Notes: generated by a model not told the origin, from the sequence alone. 64,000 nt of DNA from Prochlorococcus sp. AG-402-A21 (GCA_003279655.1 QCHI01000005.1:23528-87527); one strand, 5' to 3'; shown: positions 20,980 to 33,539, counted from the stretch's first letter. Made by a program: numbers and translations.

Positions 20980-22776
20980 TTGGCAATTTCAATAGCACGT
21001 TACAATTTTTTTATTAGCTTAGAGCTCCTTAAAACTCTAGTAGCAAAGGGAGTGAAATATTTTGTCCTTTGCCCTGGTAGCAGATCCGGCCCTCTTGCAT
21101 TAGCAGCAGCAAGTCTCTCTAAAAGAAAAGAATTAACTCTAATAACATCAATTGATGAAAGGTCAGCGTCATTTCTTGCTTTGGGAATAAGCGCAGCTAG
21201 TGGACAAGTAAGTTGTGTCATTACTACTTCAGGAAGTGCTGTCGCAAATCTTTTGCCGGCTGCTGTTGAAGCAGACAGGTCATGCCATCCACTTTTGTTT
21301 TTAACCGCAGATAGACCTTTGCGATTAAAAGAATGTGGAGCTAATCAAGCAGTTAATCAACAGGATTTTCTGAGGTCTGTTTGTAGACATTTTGATGAAT
21401 CTCCAAAAGAAGGAATTCATTTGATTTCTAGAGCAAGGCTAACGTCTTTAATTGGAAAATCATTCGAAATGGCTTCTGAAATTCCTGGTCCAGTTCATAT
21501 TAACCTTGCTTATGAAGAGCCTTTACATCCTTGTGAAATTGACCAGAAAACAGTTCTTGAAGGATGGTTCCCTGAAGGATTTTTAAAGGAAAAAATTACT
21601 TCAGATGAGATTGAGAATGTTAAAAATTTTCAATCTTTAAAATTACCCAAATTAGATCCATTCTCTTTAGGAATAATTATTATTGGGCCATGGAGAGGAA
21701 AAGCAAAACAACTTTTTTCTTTTAGGGACGCATTAAAGAAATGGCAAGAATTAACTGGATGGCCAATTATTGCTGATCCACTTTCTGGGGTTGAAAATGA
21801 TCAAGAGGGTTTAATAAATCACTGGGATCTTCTTTTCTCAACAGGTTTATTTGAAGAAATCAAAGAGATTCAAGTTTTACGTTTGGGTCCAATATCACCA
21901 AGTAAAGAATTACAAACTTGGCTTAAAAAACCTGGAAAAGTTCAATTACTTATTACTGAGGGAGATTATCGAAATCTTGATCCAATAGGTGGCTCAACTC
22001 AATTTAGCGCAGGGTTTTCTGATTGGGTTGATAAAATGGTTGAGGTTATCCCCCAAAAGCCTGCAATAGATCAAAAAATTATTAGTCAAAAGTTGACTAA
22101 AAAGCTTATAAAATATGATTTAATCATCCATAATTTGCTTGATAAAAGGTTATTCAAAGATGGGTTGATTACTGAACCTGCTTTAGCTAGATTGCTTCCT
22201 CGCTTGTTGCCAACTTCTATCCCTGTGATGCTTGCTTCAAGTAGTCCCATAAGAGATTGGTTGAGTTATTCGGGAGAGGGAGCTTTCTTAAGAAGGTGCT
22301 TTGGCTTTCGGGGGGCATCAGGAATTGATGGGACACTCTCGATAGGTATGGGATTATCAATAGTTATGGGAAGAATGGTATTGATCACAGGTGATTTAGC
22401 ACTTCTTCATGATACAAATGGTTGGCTATTTTCAAAGGATAAAAATACTAGTCTAATTGTAATCATGATTGATAATGGAGGAGGAGGTATATTTAATCAA
22501 TTAAATATAGATAGAATTCAAGAAGGAGATTTTGAAGAGATTTTTCTTATGCCTCAGCAAGTTTGTCATCTTACACTTGTTAAAGCCTATGGATTGAAAT
22601 ATAAGCAAGTAGCTTGCTTGAATGATTTAGAACAAGCAATTGAATGGAGTTTTTCTTTGTCAACAAATGTATTAATAAGAGTTTGTACTAACTCTTTTGA
22701 AGATCATACATTGAGAGTAAGTTTAAGTGATGACTTGAAAAAAACATTATCTGAGAATTTATCAAATTTTGAATAA
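20980..22776 (+). CDS. menD: 2-succinyl-5-enolpyruvyl-6-hydroxy-3-cyclohexene-1-carboxylate synthase
   Basis: TPP enzyme, CPGSRSGPLALAAA, TSGSAVANLLPAAVEA, TADRP.LR..GANQA.NQ; followed by menB. Confidence 0.96.
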   Translation: MAISIARYNFFISLELLKTLVAKGVKYFVLCPGSRSGPLALAAASLSKRKELTLITSIDERSASFLALGISAASGQVSCVITTSGSAVANLLPAAVEADRSCHPLLFLTADRPLRLKECGANQAVNQQDFLRSVCRHFDESPKEGIHLISRARLTSLIGKSFEMASEIPGPVHINLAYEEPLHPCEIDQKTVLEGWFPEGFLKEKITSDEIENVKNFQSLKLPKLDPFSLGIIIIGPWRGKAKQLFSFRDALKKWQELTGWPIIADPLSGVENDQEGLINHWDLLFSTGLFEEIKEIQVLRLGPISPSKELQTWLKKPGKVQLLITEGDYRNLDPIGGSTQFSAGFSDWVDKMVEVIPQKPAIDQKIISQKLTKKLIKYDLIIHNLLDKRLFKDGLITEPALARLLPRLLPTSIPVMLASSSPIRDWLSYSGEGAFLRRCFGFRGASGIDGTLSIGMGLSIVMGRMVLITGDLALLHDTNGWLFSKDKNTSLIVIMIDNGGGGIFNQLNIDRIQEGDFEEIFLMPQQVCHLTLVKAYGLKYKQVACLNDLEQAIEWSFSLSTNVLIRVCTNSFEDHTLRVSLSDDLKKTLSENLSNFE

Positions 22777-22790
22777 ATTTAATTTAAACA

Positions 22791-23684
22791 ATGACTTTAA
22801 AACCGGTTAATCCTAAAAATATCTCTAGAAGAGTTCTCCCGGGGGAAATTATCACCTCATGGGTTGCTGTTGGTGAATACAAAGATATTCTGCTAGATAT
22901 AAGTCCTGAAGGAATTGCTCGTGTTGCGATAAATCGTCCTGAGACAAGAAATGCTTTTCGACCTCAAACAATTTCAGAACTTTGTGATGCATTTATCAGA
23001 ATAAGAGAAGATCCAAAAATTGGAGTGGTTTTATTTACAGGAGTAGGACCTTCCAAAGATGGAAAGTTCGCTTTTTGTTCTGGCGGAGATCAGGCTATAC
23101 GTGGAAGTGGAGGATACCTCGGTGATGATGGAATCCCGCGTTTAAATGTTCTTGATTTGCAACGTATAATTAGGAGTCTTCCTAAAGTAGTTATTGCGCT
23201 AGTTCCTGGTTTCGCAATCGGAGGAGGACATGTTTTGCATTTGATTTGTGATTTGAGTTTGGCTGCAGATAATGCAATATTCGGTCAAACAGGACCTAAA
23301 GTTGGAAGCTTTGATGCAGGTTTTGGTTCAAGTTATTTAGCAAGGGTTGTAGGTCAAAAGAAGGCCAGAGAAATCTGGTTCCTATGCAGAAAATATGGAG
23401 CTAAGGAAGCATTAGATATGGGGCTGATAAATTCAATTTCACCAATTAATTTGCTCGAGTCAGAAGGGGTTAAGTGGGCTAGAGAAATACTTCAAAATAG
23501 TCCAACAGCTATAAAGTGTTTGAAATTTTCCTTTAATGCTGATACTGATGGATTAGCAGGTATCCAAGAGCTTGCTGGCCAGGCAACACATCTTTTTTAT
23601 ACGACTGATGAGTCAAAGGAGGGAAGAAATGCTTTCATGGAGAAAAGGGATCCTGATTTCTCCGAATCAAAATGGCTTCCATGA
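22791..23684 (+). CDS. menB: 1,4-dihydroxy-2-naphthoyl-CoA synthase
   Basis: Crotonase fold; [61 protein letters not shown]. Confidence 0.97.
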   Translation: MTLKPVNPKNISRRVLPGEIITSWVAVGEYKDILLDISPEGIARVAINRPETRNAFRPQTISELCDAFIRIREDPKIGVVLFTGVGPSKDGKFAFCSGGDQAIRGSGGYLGDDGIPRLNVLDLQRIIRSLPKVVIALVPGFAIGGGHVLHLICDLSLAADNAIFGQTGPKVGSFDAGFGSSYLARVVGQKKAREIWFLCRKYGAKEALDMGLINSISPINLLESEGVKWAREILQNSPTAIKCLKFSFNADTDGLAGIQELAGQATHLFYTTDESKEGRNAFMEKRDPDFSESKWLP

Positions 23685-23732
23685 TTTTATTTGGTTTATC
23701 CAAAAGATAAATTTTTCTCTTTCATGAATTAA

Positions 23733-25187
23733 ATGCGAATACTTTTTGCTGCTGCTGAATGCGCCCCAATGATAAAGGTTGGAGGTATGGGTGATGTTGT
23801 TGGTTCATTACCTCCTGCGCTTAAAAAACTTGGACATGACGTTCGATTAATAATTCCAGGGTATGGAAAATTGTGGACCTTAATGGATATTTCTCCTGAA
23901 CCTATCTTTAGGGCCAACACAATGGGTGTTGACTTCGCTGTTTTTGAAACAAGACATCCCTCTAATGGGTTGCCAATTTATTTGGTTGGACATCCAAGTT
24001 TTGATTCTGAGCGTATTTACGGAGGAGAAGATGAAGATTGGAGATTTACATTTTTTGCCAGCGCTGTCTCTGAATTTGCATGGAACTCATGGAAACCACA
24101 AGTCCTCCATTGTCATGATTGGCATACTGGAATGATCCCAGTTTGGATGCATCAAGACCCCGAAATCAGTACAGTATTTACTATTCATAATCTGAAGTAT
24201 CAAGGCCCATGGAGATGGAAACTTGATCAAATAACTTGGTGCCCATGGTACATGCATGGTGACCACACCATGGCATCAGCGATGTTGTATGCCGATAGAG
24301 TGAATGCTGTTTCTCCAACTTATTCAAGGGAAATAAGAACATCTGAATATGGAGAAAAATTAGAGGGACTTTTAAATTATATTTCTGGGAAATTACGCGG
24401 AATATTAAATGGAGTTGATCTAGATGAGTGGAATCCAGCAACAGATAATTCATTGCCCGCTAAATTTAGTGTAGATAATATTTCTGGTAGAGCAATTAAT
24501 AAAAGAGTCCTCCAAGAAAGAATGGGACTTGAAGTGAATCCAGATAAATATCTAATGGGAATGGTTGGTAGGCTTGTTGATCAAAAAGGTATTGACCTTT
24601 TACTACAAGTAGCTAATAGGCTTCTCTCTTATACTGACTCTCAGATAGTTGTTCTTGGTACAGGAGATCGCTATTTAGAGTCGTCTTTATGGCAACTGGC
24701 AATTGAGTATCCTGGTCGTTTTTCTGTTTTTCTTACTTACGATGATGCATTGTCTAGGCTCATTTATGGAGGTGCTGATGCCTTCTTAATGCCTAGTCGT
24801 TTTGAGCCATGTGGAATTAGTCAATTGTTGGCTATGCGTTATGGTGCTATTCCGATAGTTAGAAAGGTAGGTGGTTTAGTTGATACAGTAGAGCCTTATA
24901 ACCCGATGAATGAAACAGGTTCTGGATTTTGCTTTGATAGGTATGAACCAATTGATTTTTATACAGCATTAGTCCGTTCTTGGGAAGCATATAGACATCA
25001 AAAAAGTTGGAAGGAGTTACAAGTAAGAGCAATGTTAAATAAATATAGTTGGGATAGATCCGCGAAGGAATATGAATCTATGTATAAAGATGTTTGTGGA
25101 ATTAAGGAACCTTCTCCCGATGCTGCAGAGGTTGAAAAGTTTTCTTATGGCCAAGAAGCAGATCCTTCAAGGAAAGGGAAAAAATAA
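23733..25187 (+). CDS. glgA: Glycogen (starch) synthase
   Basis: [60 protein letters not shown]. Confidence 0.98.
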   Translation: MRILFAAAECAPMIKVGGMGDVVGSLPPALKKLGHDVRLIIPGYGKLWTLMDISPEPIFRANTMGVDFAVFETRHPSNGLPIYLVGHPSFDSERIYGGEDEDWRFTFFASAVSEFAWNSWKPQVLHCHDWHTGMIPVWMHQDPEISTVFTIHNLKYQGPWRWKLDQITWCPWYMHGDHTMASAMLYADRVNAVSPTYSREIRTSEYGEKLEGLLNYISGKLRGILNGVDLDEWNPATDNSLPAKFSVDNISGRAINKRVLQERMGLEVNPDKYLMGMVGRLVDQKGIDLLLQVANRLLSYTDSQIVVLGTGDRYLESSLWQLAIEYPGRFSVFLTYDDALSRLIYGGADAFLMPSRFEPCGISQLLAMRYGAIPIVRKVGGLVDTVEPYNPMNETGSGFCFDRYEPIDFYTALVRSWEAYRHQKSWKELQVRAMLNKYSWDRSAKEYESMYKDVCGIKEPSPDAAEVEKFSYGQEADPSRKGKK

Positions 25188-25240
25188 AATCATAGTTTTT
25201 TTTATTATTTAGTTTACTTTGCTTCTGCTCAAATATTTGT

Positions 25241-26638
25241 ATGGATATTACTTTTAAGGACTTAATTCAACTATGGGGAAAGCCAGATAATCAAAAGGAA
25301 ATAGAGCTTGATTTACCTGTTGGTCCTATTTCTACTGATTCGAGGACAATTGAAAAGGGTGATTTCTTTGTCCCTTTAGTAGGCAATAAATTTGATGGCC
25401 ATGATTACTTAGATATGGCTTTTGATATTGGTATACAGGCAGCAATAGTTTCTGAACAATTTAATGGTTTGGTACCCTCCGACCTGCCTCACTGGCTAGT
25501 TCCAGATACTCTATACGCCTATCAACAGATCGCTTTGCTTCATCGAAGAAATTTAAATCTTCCTGTAGTTGCTGTTACTGGTTCTGTTGGTAAAACAACT
25601 ACAAGAGAATTAATTCGGGCAATACTCTCCCCTCTCGGTGAAATTGTTTCAAGCAGAGGGAATGAAAACAATGATGTCGGTGTCCCTAAAACTCTGCTTA
25701 GAGGATCAGAAACAGATGCTGCATATGTTCTTGAAATGGGTATGCGTGGTTTTGGCCAAATTGAACGTCTCTCTAGAGTCGCCGAACCTGATATCGCTGT
25801 AATTACAAATGTGGGACAAGCGCATATTGGTATTCTTGGTAGTAGAGAAAATATTGCAAAAGCTAAGTCGGAAATCACCTCACATCTAAGAGCAGATGGT
25901 GTTGTGATTATTCCTTTTGGTGACAATCTCTTAGAAAAAGCTTTATTAGAAAAATGGTCAGGACGTATTGTTCGAATAGCAATAGAGGGCTTTTCATTGA
26001 ATTGCTTAGGTTGTAATGATGAGCAGTTTGCTTTTCAAGGTATTGAACCAGATTATATTTCTCAAGTTGACATGCAAAACAATTTTATATTTTTTGAGGG
26101 AATTAAATTTAAATTGCCCCTTGAGGGAAAACATAATGCTATGAATTTTCTTATGGCATTGACCGTTGCAACAGAATTAGGAGTATCAATAAAGAATCTT
26201 GATCAATTAAAAATTAATCTGCCAGTGGGAAGAAATAGATTGGTTGATTGTGGACAATATTTAGTGTTAGATGAGACTTACAATGCATCTCCCGAATCTG
26301 TTATTGCGTCTTTAGAATTATTGGTAAGTAAGCCTGGAAGACATTTTGCAGTTTTGGGTACGATGCTTGAGTTGGGATCTGAGAGTATTTTACTTCATCA
26401 GAAAGTTCTTAAAAGAGCCGTTGAGTTAGGTCTTGCTGGAATTGTTTTTGTCTCTTGTGGTGAAGAATCTAAGATCATAAAAAAGACAATCAAAGAATTA
26501 CCAAATCATGATGTAGTAAGAACACCAAGAGATGCTGCTATATCACTATTATCATGGCTTTCACCGGGAGATAATATTTTAATTAAAGGTAGTCGTAAGT
26601 TGGAATTGGAGAAAATAATACCTTATTTACAGCAATAA
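25241..26638 (+). CDS. murF: UDP-N-acetylmuramoyl-tripeptide--D-alanyl-D-alanine ligase
   Basis: DSRTIEKGDFFVPLVG; AVTGSVGKTTTRELI; LDETYNASPESVIASLELL. Confidence 0.95.
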   Translation: MDITFKDLIQLWGKPDNQKEIELDLPVGPISTDSRTIEKGDFFVPLVGNKFDGHDYLDMAFDIGIQAAIVSEQFNGLVPSDLPHWLVPDTLYAYQQIALLHRRNLNLPVVAVTGSVGKTTTRELIRAILSPLGEIVSSRGNENNDVGVPKTLLRGSETDAAYVLEMGMRGFGQIERLSRVAEPDIAVITNVGQAHIGILGSRENIAKAKSEITSHLRADGVVIIPFGDNLLEKALLEKWSGRIVRIAIEGFSLNCLGCNDEQFAFQGIEPDYISQVDMQNNFIFFEGIKFKLPLEGKHNAMNFLMALTVATELGVSIKNLDQLKINLPVGRNRLVDCGQYLVLDETYNASPESVIASLELLVSKPGRHFAVLGTMLELGSESILLHQKVLKRAVELGLAGIVFVSCGEESKIIKKTIKELPNHDVVRTPRDAAISLLSWLSPGDNILIKGSRKLELEKIIPYLQQ

Positions 26639-26652
26639 CTTCACTGTTGTAG

Positions 26653-27993
26653 TTAATCTGTCTTAGTTCTAATGATTGCTTTTGATCGTTCGACTACTAA
26701 ACTTTTATCAGGAATATCTTTACTTATTGTTGAGCCTGCACCAATGGTTACATCTGATCCAATTTTGATTGGTGCAACTAGGACTGAATTTGCACCAGTC
26801 TTTGAGTAATCATCAATAATTGTTCTATGTTTATTTTTGCCATCAAAATTAGCTGTAATAGTCCCTGCTCCAATATTAATATGTTTCCCTAGCGCTGAAT
26901 CACCTACATAACTTAAATGATTGATTTTTGTTCCCTCACCAATAAAACTTTTTTTTATTTCTACAAAGTTCCCTATTTTAGAATTTTTACTTATGTTTGA
27001 GTCCGGTCTTATGTGAGCGAATGGACCAATTGATGTATTAATTCCAACCGTTGCTTCATTGATGAATGAATGAATGGCTGATACATTTTCCGCAAGTGTT
27101 GAATTTGTTATGACAGTACCTGGCCCTAAATGACATCCATTACCAATATTGCAATTACCACGAAGATGAGTTTGTGGCTCGATAATTACGTCTGTACCAA
27201 AGTTCGAATCCTCACTCAGCGAACAACTAATAGGATCAACAAATGAAACTCCTTTGCTCATCCATGAGGATTTAAGCCTTTCTTGGATGTAATGTTCGCA
27301 TTCAGATAGTTGAAACCTATCATTAATGCCCTTAATCTCAAATGGATTATCTACCTTAAAATGTAATGCTTTTTTGAGTAAACTTATAGTATCTGTTAGA
27401 TAAATTTCATTTTGACTATTTTGGTTAGATAATAAGTTTATAACATCTGATAATTGTTGCCAATTAAAACAATATATACCTGCATTTATTAATTTATTTT
27501 TTCGCTGTTCATTTGTGCAATCTCTCTCTTCAATGATTTTACTTACTAGTTCTGACTCATCTGTAAATACGCGTCCATATCCCGTTGGAGAGTCTAAACT
27601 TGCTGATAAGAAAGTTACACTTGAATTGGATTCTTTGTGAAATTTTAAAAGTGAACTTAGAGTTTTCTCTCTTAGTAGTGGGACATCGCCATTTAATACT
27701 AAAAGTTCTCCATTAAATCCTTTTAATCTAGGACTTAATTTTTGGATCGCATGCCCAGTTCCATTTTGAGGTTGCTGAAGAACAAAATCTAAGTCTTGAT
27801 GATTTTTTAGAGACTCCTCTACTAACTTGGCTTGATGTCCTACAACTATGAATCTACGGCTTGGGTTGAGCCCCTGAGTAGAAAATAAAACTCTGTCAAT
27901 AAGTGTTTTCCCTGCCAAAGGATGAAGAACCTTGGGCAGCTTACTTTTCATTCGCGTACCTTTTCCAGCCGCTAAAATTGCGATGGCAAGCAT
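26653..27993 (-). CDS. glmU: Bifunctional GlcNAc-1-P uridyltransferase / glucosamine-1-P acetyltransferase
   Basis: [25 protein letters not shown]; left-handed beta-helix hexapeptide C-terminus. Confidence 0.97.
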   Translation of the reverse strand: MLAIAILAAGKGTRMKSKLPKVLHPLAGKTLIDRVLFSTQGLNPSRRFIVVGHQAKLVEESLKNHQDLDFVLQQPQNGTGHAIQKLSPRLKGFNGELLVLNGDVPLLREKTLSSLLKFHKESNSSVTFLSASLDSPTGYGRVFTDESELVSKIIEERDCTNEQRKNKLINAGIYCFNWQQLSDVINLLSNQNSQNEIYLTDTISLLKKALHFKVDNPFEIKGINDRFQLSECEHYIQERLKSSWMSKGVSFVDPISCSLSEDSNFGTDVIIEPQTHLRGNCNIGNGCHLGPGTVITNSTLAENVSAIHSFINEATVGINTSIGPFAHIRPDSNISKNSKIGNFVEIKKSFIGEGTKINHLSYVGDSALGKHINIGAGTITANFDGKNKHRTIIDDYSKTGANSVLVAPIKIGSDVTIGAGSTISKDIPDKSLVVERSKAIIRTKTD

Positions 27994-28024
27994 TAGAGTA
28001 CTTTTTTGAAGAAATCTAATTGCT

Positions 28025-28927
28025 TTATTGCGATTGCGCAGTATTCCATCTTTTTCTCCATGATGAAGTGTTTATTAATTGACTTTTAGATTGCTCTATT
28101 TCTCTTATTGAAATAATTTCTTTAGAATCAGCTCTCCCTGTTGGATCTCTATAAGGAATTGATGAACGAGTGGCAAGGTGTTCTAATTCTCTAGTGCTTA
28201 AGTCTTTTAACTGACAATTTTTTGAAATGAACTGTTGTTCTAATTTTTTTTTTACAGCAACTGTCCCTGAACTCCATTTCTTTTTGTCATCGTTTGAGGG
28301 GATTATTGAATATATTTCTAAACCAGCTCTTTTGAAACTCGCTCTAATTGAGGCAGCAGTTGAATATGTAATCAAGCGGCCTTCGACAGATAGCCTTTCT
28401 GTTAATAAAGTGATGAATTCCTCGCTCCATAGCTCGGGACATTTTTGTGGTGAAAAAGGATCAAGAAGAATTAAATCAAACTTTATAGAATCTTGAATTT
28501 CATATATTTTTTGTCTTGCATCTCCCCAGTGAACTGTTCCTTCGTTAAAACCTTCATTCCATTTCCCAGATTTGTTTAAGCAACTGAAGAAATGCAATAC
28601 TTTTGGAGACCAAATCTCCTGAAATGTGCTTTCATTAAGACCAAGATTCAGAGGTCTTTGATCAATCTCAAGCCCATGCCATTCAATTTTTATATTGCTT
28701 TGAAGTAACTTTTCGAGAATACATCCTGTGTTATATCCCAAACCCATACAAACATCTAAAACAACAATTTTTTCAGTGTTGGAAAATTGTTCTAATTGAG
28801 CAGGAAAGAGATATTTATTAATTGATTCTCTAAGTGCTCCGTCTCTATCATGAAATCCTTCTTCATAGCTCAAGCTATAAAGACTTAAACTCCCATCTTT
28901 TGTCGTATGTTTTTGATAATCATCCAA
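28025..28927 (-). CDS. MnmC-type (DUF752) SAM methyltransferase domain protein without the FAD oxidase domain
   Basis: [63 protein letters not shown]. Confidence 0.8.
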   Translation of the reverse strand: MDDYQKHTTKDGSLSLYSLSYEEGFHDRDGALRESINKYLFPAQLEQFSNTEKIVVLDVCMGLGYNTGCILEKLLQSNIKIEWHGLEIDQRPLNLGLNESTFQEIWSPKVLHFFSCLNKSGKWNEGFNEGTVHWGDARQKIYEIQDSIKFDLILLDPFSPQKCPELWSEEFITLLTERLSVEGRLITYSTAASIRASFKRAGLEIYSIIPSNDDKKKWSSGTVAVKKKLEQQFISKNCQLKDLSTRELEHLATRSSIPYRDPTGRADSKEIISIREIEQSKSQLINTSSWRKRWNTAQSQ

Positions 28928-28939
28928 CTCTAATGAAAC

Positions 28940-30274
28940 CTAATTTTTTTGTTGGAGTCTCTTAAGATCACTCCAAAAATCAGGATATGAGATTGCTGCC
29001 GCTTCACTACGTCGTAACGTTGAATTAGAATTAGCCATTATTGAGGCAATAGCTAAACTCATTGCTATACGGTGATCATCTTCGCTATCAAGCTCGCATC
29101 CTTTTAAAATATTTCCTCCATATATAGTAAGTCCATCTTGATGTTCATCTATTTTTGCTCCCATTTTTTTTAATTGCCTGGCCATTACAGCTAAACGATC
29201 AGTTTCTTTGATTCTCAATTCACTTGCTTCTTTTATCTGACTGATACCGTGACAAAAACATGCCGCCACAGACAATATAGGTATCTCGTCTACTAGTCGA
29301 GGCATTATCTCGCCATCAAGGTTAAATGGTTTCAAGTTTTCTTTATAGAAAACTTCAATGTCTCCAACTGGTTCACCGGCTACATCTCTTTTGTTCGTTA
29401 CATTGATATTTGCTTCCATTATTTTTAAAACGTCAAGTATTCCAGTTCTTGTAGGGTTTAGACCAACATTTTCAATGATTAGTTCTGATCCAGGTATAAT
29501 GCTACCTGCAACGAGCCAAAATGCAGCGGAACTGATATCACCGGGAACAACAATTGATTGCCCTTTTAGTTCTTTCCCTGGGGAAATAGTTATATGCCTA
29601 CCCATATCACCACCTACTTCTAAATTAGCTCCAAAGGCTTTTAACATTCTTTCGCTATGATCTCTAGATCTGGCAGGTTCAATAACAGTAGTTGAACCCT
29701 CTGCATTAAGAGCAGCAAGTAGGATTGCAGATTTTATCTGAGCACTTGCGACTGGAGTGCCAATTACTGCACCTCTTAATTTATTCCCAATAATTGTTAG
29801 AGGAGCAAAGTCTCCACCACTTCTGCCAGAAACTTTAGCCCCCATCATTTTTAATGGTTGTCCGACTCTTTTCATTGGCCTATTTCGTAGTGATTTATCT
29901 CCTGTAAGGATGAAATGATGATCTTCTTGACCGGCTAATAACCCCATAATTAATCTCATTGTTGTTCCTGAATTTCCACAATTCAAAATATCTTGAGGTT
30001 CTTGGAGACCATTTAATCCAACGCCATCAACTTCAACAATCTCTCCTTTTTTAATTGGACTAATCTTTACTCCCATGGACCTAAGGCATTCAGCCGTACT
30101 TAAGGGATCTTCCGCAGGTAAAAGACCCTCAATGATTGTTTTTCCTTTTGCAATAGCCCCAAACAGCAGTGCACGGTGTGATATTGATTTATCTCCAGGC
30201 ACTTTCACTTTCCCATAGAGCTCACCACCCTTTTGAAGGTCTCTTAAAGACTGATCTTTGCCGGAAACTTTCAA
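28940..30274 (-). CDS. aroA: 3-phosphoshikimate 1-carboxyvinyltransferase (EPSP synthase)
   Basis: [52 protein letters not shown]. Confidence 0.98.
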   Translation of the reverse strand: MKVSGKDQSLRDLQKGGELYGKVKVPGDKSISHRALLFGAIAKGKTIIEGLLPAEDPLSTAECLRSMGVKISPIKKGEIVEVDGVGLNGLQEPQDILNCGNSGTTMRLIMGLLAGQEDHHFILTGDKSLRNRPMKRVGQPLKMMGAKVSGRSGGDFAPLTIIGNKLRGAVIGTPVASAQIKSAILLAALNAEGSTTVIEPARSRDHSERMLKAFGANLEVGGDMGRHITISPGKELKGQSIVVPGDISSAAFWLVAGSIIPGSELIIENVGLNPTRTGILDVLKIMEANINVTNKRDVAGEPVGDIEVFYKENLKPFNLDGEIMPRLVDEIPILSVAACFCHGISQIKEASELRIKETDRLAVMARQLKKMGAKIDEHQDGLTIYGGNILKGCELDSEDDHRIAMSLAIASIMANSNSTLRRSEAAAISYPDFWSDLKRLQQKN

Positions 30275-30326
30275 TTAAAAAAAAATATTTTATTTATTTT
30301 ATTTATTGATAAGCTTTATTCCTGAT

Positions 30327-31904
30327 TTATGAATTGTTTATTTGCTTTTGACGCATTAGTTCATCGATAACGTACCCAAATAATTCTGGACTTGGTTGTT
30401 TGTTTTCTAGCCCGGCCAAGCCTAGTTCTTCCCATCTTTCATCAACTTTATTTTCAAGTTCTTTAGATCTTTTTAATGGTTTACCCCAATCATGATTCTT
30501 TTCAGGGCCAATTTTTGTTGTTGCATCAATAGCTAATCTTCCCCCTAAGCCAATGTTTTCGCTAGCAAAGTCAAGGGTATCAAAAGGAGTATTTTCAAGT
30601 ATAAATAAATCTCTTTGAGGATCAACCTGACTGGATAAGACCCAAACTACTTGTCTAGGATCTCTTACGTTAATGGTTGAATCGACAACGACGACAAATT
30701 TTGTATAGGTGAACTGTGGTAGAGCACTCCAAAAAGCCATTGCTGCTCTTTTTGCCTGACCTGGATACGCTTTATCAATAGAGATAACTGCTAACTTATA
30801 ACTTAATGCTTCCATTGGAAGGAAAAAATCAACAATTTCAGGGATTTGCTGTTTAAGTATTGGGGTATAAATTCGATTTAACGCAATTGCCAGCATGGCC
30901 TCTTCTTTTGGCGGTCTACCGCTAAAGGTTGTTAAAAATATTGGTTTTTTTCTTTGAGTCATGCAATGGAATCTAACCAAAGGAGAAGACTCAGCACCTC
31001 CATAAAATCCCATATGGTCCCCAAAAGGACCATCCATCATTTCTTCCCCAGGAGATATTGATCCTTCTAGAACTATTTCACTGTGACTTGGTACCTGAAG
31101 ATCGATAGTTTTGCATTTTGTTAATCGAACACCCTCTCCTGCGTATAAACCTGCAAAAAGCCACTCACTGAGTTGTACTGGAATAGGAGTTGCTGCTGCC
31201 ATCACAAGAAGTGGATGAACTCCAATAGCGACGGCAACTTCTAATTTCTTATTCATAGCAGCAGCTTTTCGTAGGTGCCTAGCTCCTCCTCTGACACTTA
31301 ACCAATGAACTGTCATGCTCTTGGAAGATTGCCTTTGGAGTCGATAAACACCAACATTTGGTACACCTGTTTCAGGGTCTTTTGTTATTACGAGTCCTAA
31401 CGTGATAGCACCTCCTGCATCCTCTGGCCATGGACGTAAAAGTGGTAAATCGTTTAGATCCAGATCTTTTTCACCAATTACTTTCTGATGGCATGGTGGT
31501 AAGAGATCAATATCAGGACGAGCTTTAAGTAGATCCCAAGCAACTGAGGCAAAAGCTTTGGTCTCTTTAAATCCTTTCGGAGGACGGGGTTGCTGAAGAA
31601 GGGCTAATTTTTTCCCTAAATCTTCTAATTCTTCTTGTTTCTCTAAGCCCATACTCCAAACCACACGTTCCATGGTCCCAAGTAGATTGACTGCAACAGG
31701 AATTGATGATCCTTTTACATTTTCAAAAAGCAGAGCAGGTCCTCCGATTCCTAGTACTCGGTCGCTTATTGCCGCAATTTCTAAGTCACTATCGACTGGA
31801 CTGCTTATTCTCTTTAATTGACCTTTCTTTTCTAGAAGAGTAAGAAAATCTCTTATGTCTCTTGTAAGAGGTTCTTGACGAAATAATTTCATGAAGGTCT
31901 GCAC
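30327..31904 (-). CDS. ubiD: UbiD family decarboxylase
   Basis: DLREFL-like N-terminus, DEMMDGPFGDHMGFYG, LATKIGPEKNHDW-type C-terminus. Confidence 0.93.
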   Translation of the reverse strand: MQTFMKLFRQEPLTRDIRDFLTLLEKKGQLKRISSPVDSDLEIAAISDRVLGIGGPALLFENVKGSSIPVAVNLLGTMERVVWSMGLEKQEELEDLGKKLALLQQPRPPKGFKETKAFASVAWDLLKARPDIDLLPPCHQKVIGEKDLDLNDLPLLRPWPEDAGGAITLGLVITKDPETGVPNVGVYRLQRQSSKSMTVHWLSVRGGARHLRKAAAMNKKLEVAVAIGVHPLLVMAAATPIPVQLSEWLFAGLYAGEGVRLTKCKTIDLQVPSHSEIVLEGSISPGEEMMDGPFGDHMGFYGGAESSPLVRFHCMTQRKKPIFLTTFSGRPPKEEAMLAIALNRIYTPILKQQIPEIVDFFLPMEALSYKLAVISIDKAYPGQAKRAAMAFWSALPQFTYTKFVVVVDSTINVRDPRQVVWVLSSQVDPQRDLFILENTPFDTLDFASENIGLGGRLAIDATTKIGPEKNHDWGKPLKRSKELENKVDERWEELGLAGLENKQPSPELFGYVIDELMRQKQINNS

Positions 31905-31950
31905 GATTAACCTATTTATCTAGTTACTGTGACGCAAGTTATCAGCCTTT

Positions 31951-32685
31951 GTGGAAATGAAACTTTCTTATTTTTATGTAGCGGCAGATGTGCCTAGTGG
32001 AATTATTCCTGAATCATCAGTAGTGATTGATGTTCTAAGAGCTACAACAACTATTGCCTTGGCTCTTGAGAATGGGGCTGATTCAGTGCAAGTGTTTGCA
32101 GATGTTGATGAACTCAAAAATCATGCAAAGACTTTTAATGATAAAGACAAAATTCTTATTGGTGAGAGAGGGGGGGAAAAATTAGAAGGATTTGACTTGG
32201 GGAATTCTCCATTAGGAGTGTCACCTGAAAGAGTAAAAGGTAAAAGAATTTTTATGAGTACTACCAATGGAACAAGGTCACTTCATCGAGTCAGGAAATC
32301 CAAAAGTTTGTACACAATGGCGCTCCCCAACAGAAAAGCTATTGCTGAAAGATTAAAAAGTGATAATCCTAAAGAAGTTTGGATTGTTGGTAGTGGGTGG
32401 GAAGGCTCCTACTCTTTAGAAGATTCTTTGGCCGCTGGGGCTTTGGCTTCTCTTTTAGTGGATCAATTAGAGTCGGTTCAAATATTAAATGATGAATTGA
32501 TGGCTTCAGTAGCATTATGGAAAACTTGGGAAAATGATGTTGAAGGATGTTTACGTATTGCAAGTCATGGACAAAGACTTGCAGGAATAGGTAATCATGA
32601 TGATGATTTCGCTTGTTGCGCTTCTTTGGATAACCTTTCTGTTATTCCCAAACAGATTGAGATGGGCGTACTTCGCTCAAACTAA
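31951..32685 (+). CDS. comB: 2-phosphosulfolactate phosphatase family protein (ComB-like)
   Basis: [52 protein letters not shown]. Confidence 0.9.
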   Translation: MEMKLSYFYVAADVPSGIIPESSVVIDVLRATTTIALALENGADSVQVFADVDELKNHAKTFNDKDKILIGERGGEKLEGFDLGNSPLGVSPERVKGKRIFMSTTNGTRSLHRVRKSKSLYTMALPNRKAIAERLKSDNPKEVWIVGSGWEGSYSLEDSLAAGALASLLVDQLESVQILNDELMASVALWKTWENDVEGCLRIASHGQRLAGIGNHDDDFACCASLDNLSVIPKQIEMGVLRSN

Positions 32686-32714
32686 TTTTTAAATTAATTT
32701 ACTTTTTTAACTCA

Positions 32715-33539
32715 GTGTCAGATTTTTTGGCTGCGGCCCTCCAGCTAACAAGTACCTCAGATATAGACGCAAATCTCAATGCTGCAGAAGAACAAATTGA
32801 GTTAGCCTCTAGGCGAGGGGCCGATCTTGTTGGACTGCCTGAAAATTTTGCTTTTTTGGGCGAAGATCAAAAAAAACTAAAAATTGCAGCGTCAATTTAT
32901 GAAAAATGCAATAGTTTTTTAGTAACAATGGCAAGGAGATATCAAGTCGTTTTGCTTGGAGGTGGATTCCCTGTCCCTGCTGGTGATGGAGTAAGAACTT
33001 TCAATAGAGCTGAGTTGTTTGGTAAGGATGGTCAATCATTGGCCAGATATGACAAGATTCATCTTTTTGATGTTGATCTTCCTGAAGGTAATACCTACAG
33101 AGAATCCGAAACAATTGTTTCTGGTGGTGAATCTCCCCCTGTTGTGGACGTGCCAGGCCTTTGCAAAATTGGATTATCTATTTGTTACGACGTGCGATTT
33201 CCAGAACTTTATCGGGATTTGGTCAACAAAGGCGCAGATTTATTAATGATTCCAGCTGCTTTTACTGCATTTACGGGAAAGGATCATTGGCAAGTTTTGC
33301 TTCAAGCAAGAGCTATTGAAAATACAGCTTATGTTGTTGCACCAGCCCAAACTGGTTGCCACTATGGCAGAAGGCAAAGTCATGGACATGCAATGGTTAT
33401 TGATCCATGGGGGACTGTTCTAGCAGATGCAGGAGTAGTCCAAGGAGCAGCAATAGCTCCTGCTGACAAAGAAAGGGTTGAGAGAATTAGAGGACAAATG
33501 CCCAGCCTAAAACATCGAAAAACAGAGCTTTTTATTTGA
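32715..33539 (+). CDS. Carbon-nitrogen hydrolase (nitrilase superfamily, NIT-like)
   Basis: AALQLTSTSDIDANL; RRGADLVGLPENF; KIHLFDVD; IGLSICYDVRFPELYR; GDHWQVLLQARAIENT-type motifs. Confidence 0.94.
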   Translation: MSDFLAAALQLTSTSDIDANLNAAEEQIELASRRGADLVGLPENFAFLGEDQKKLKIAASIYEKCNSFLVTMARRYQVVLLGGGFPVPAGDGVRTFNRAELFGKDGQSLARYDKIHLFDVDLPEGNTYRESETIVSGGESPPVVDVPGLCKIGLSICYDVRFPELYRDLVNKGADLLMIPAAFTAFTGKDHWQVLLQARAIENTAYVVAPAQTGCHYGRRQSHGHAMVIDPWGTVLADAGVVQGAAIAPADKERVERIRGQMPSLKHRKTELFI

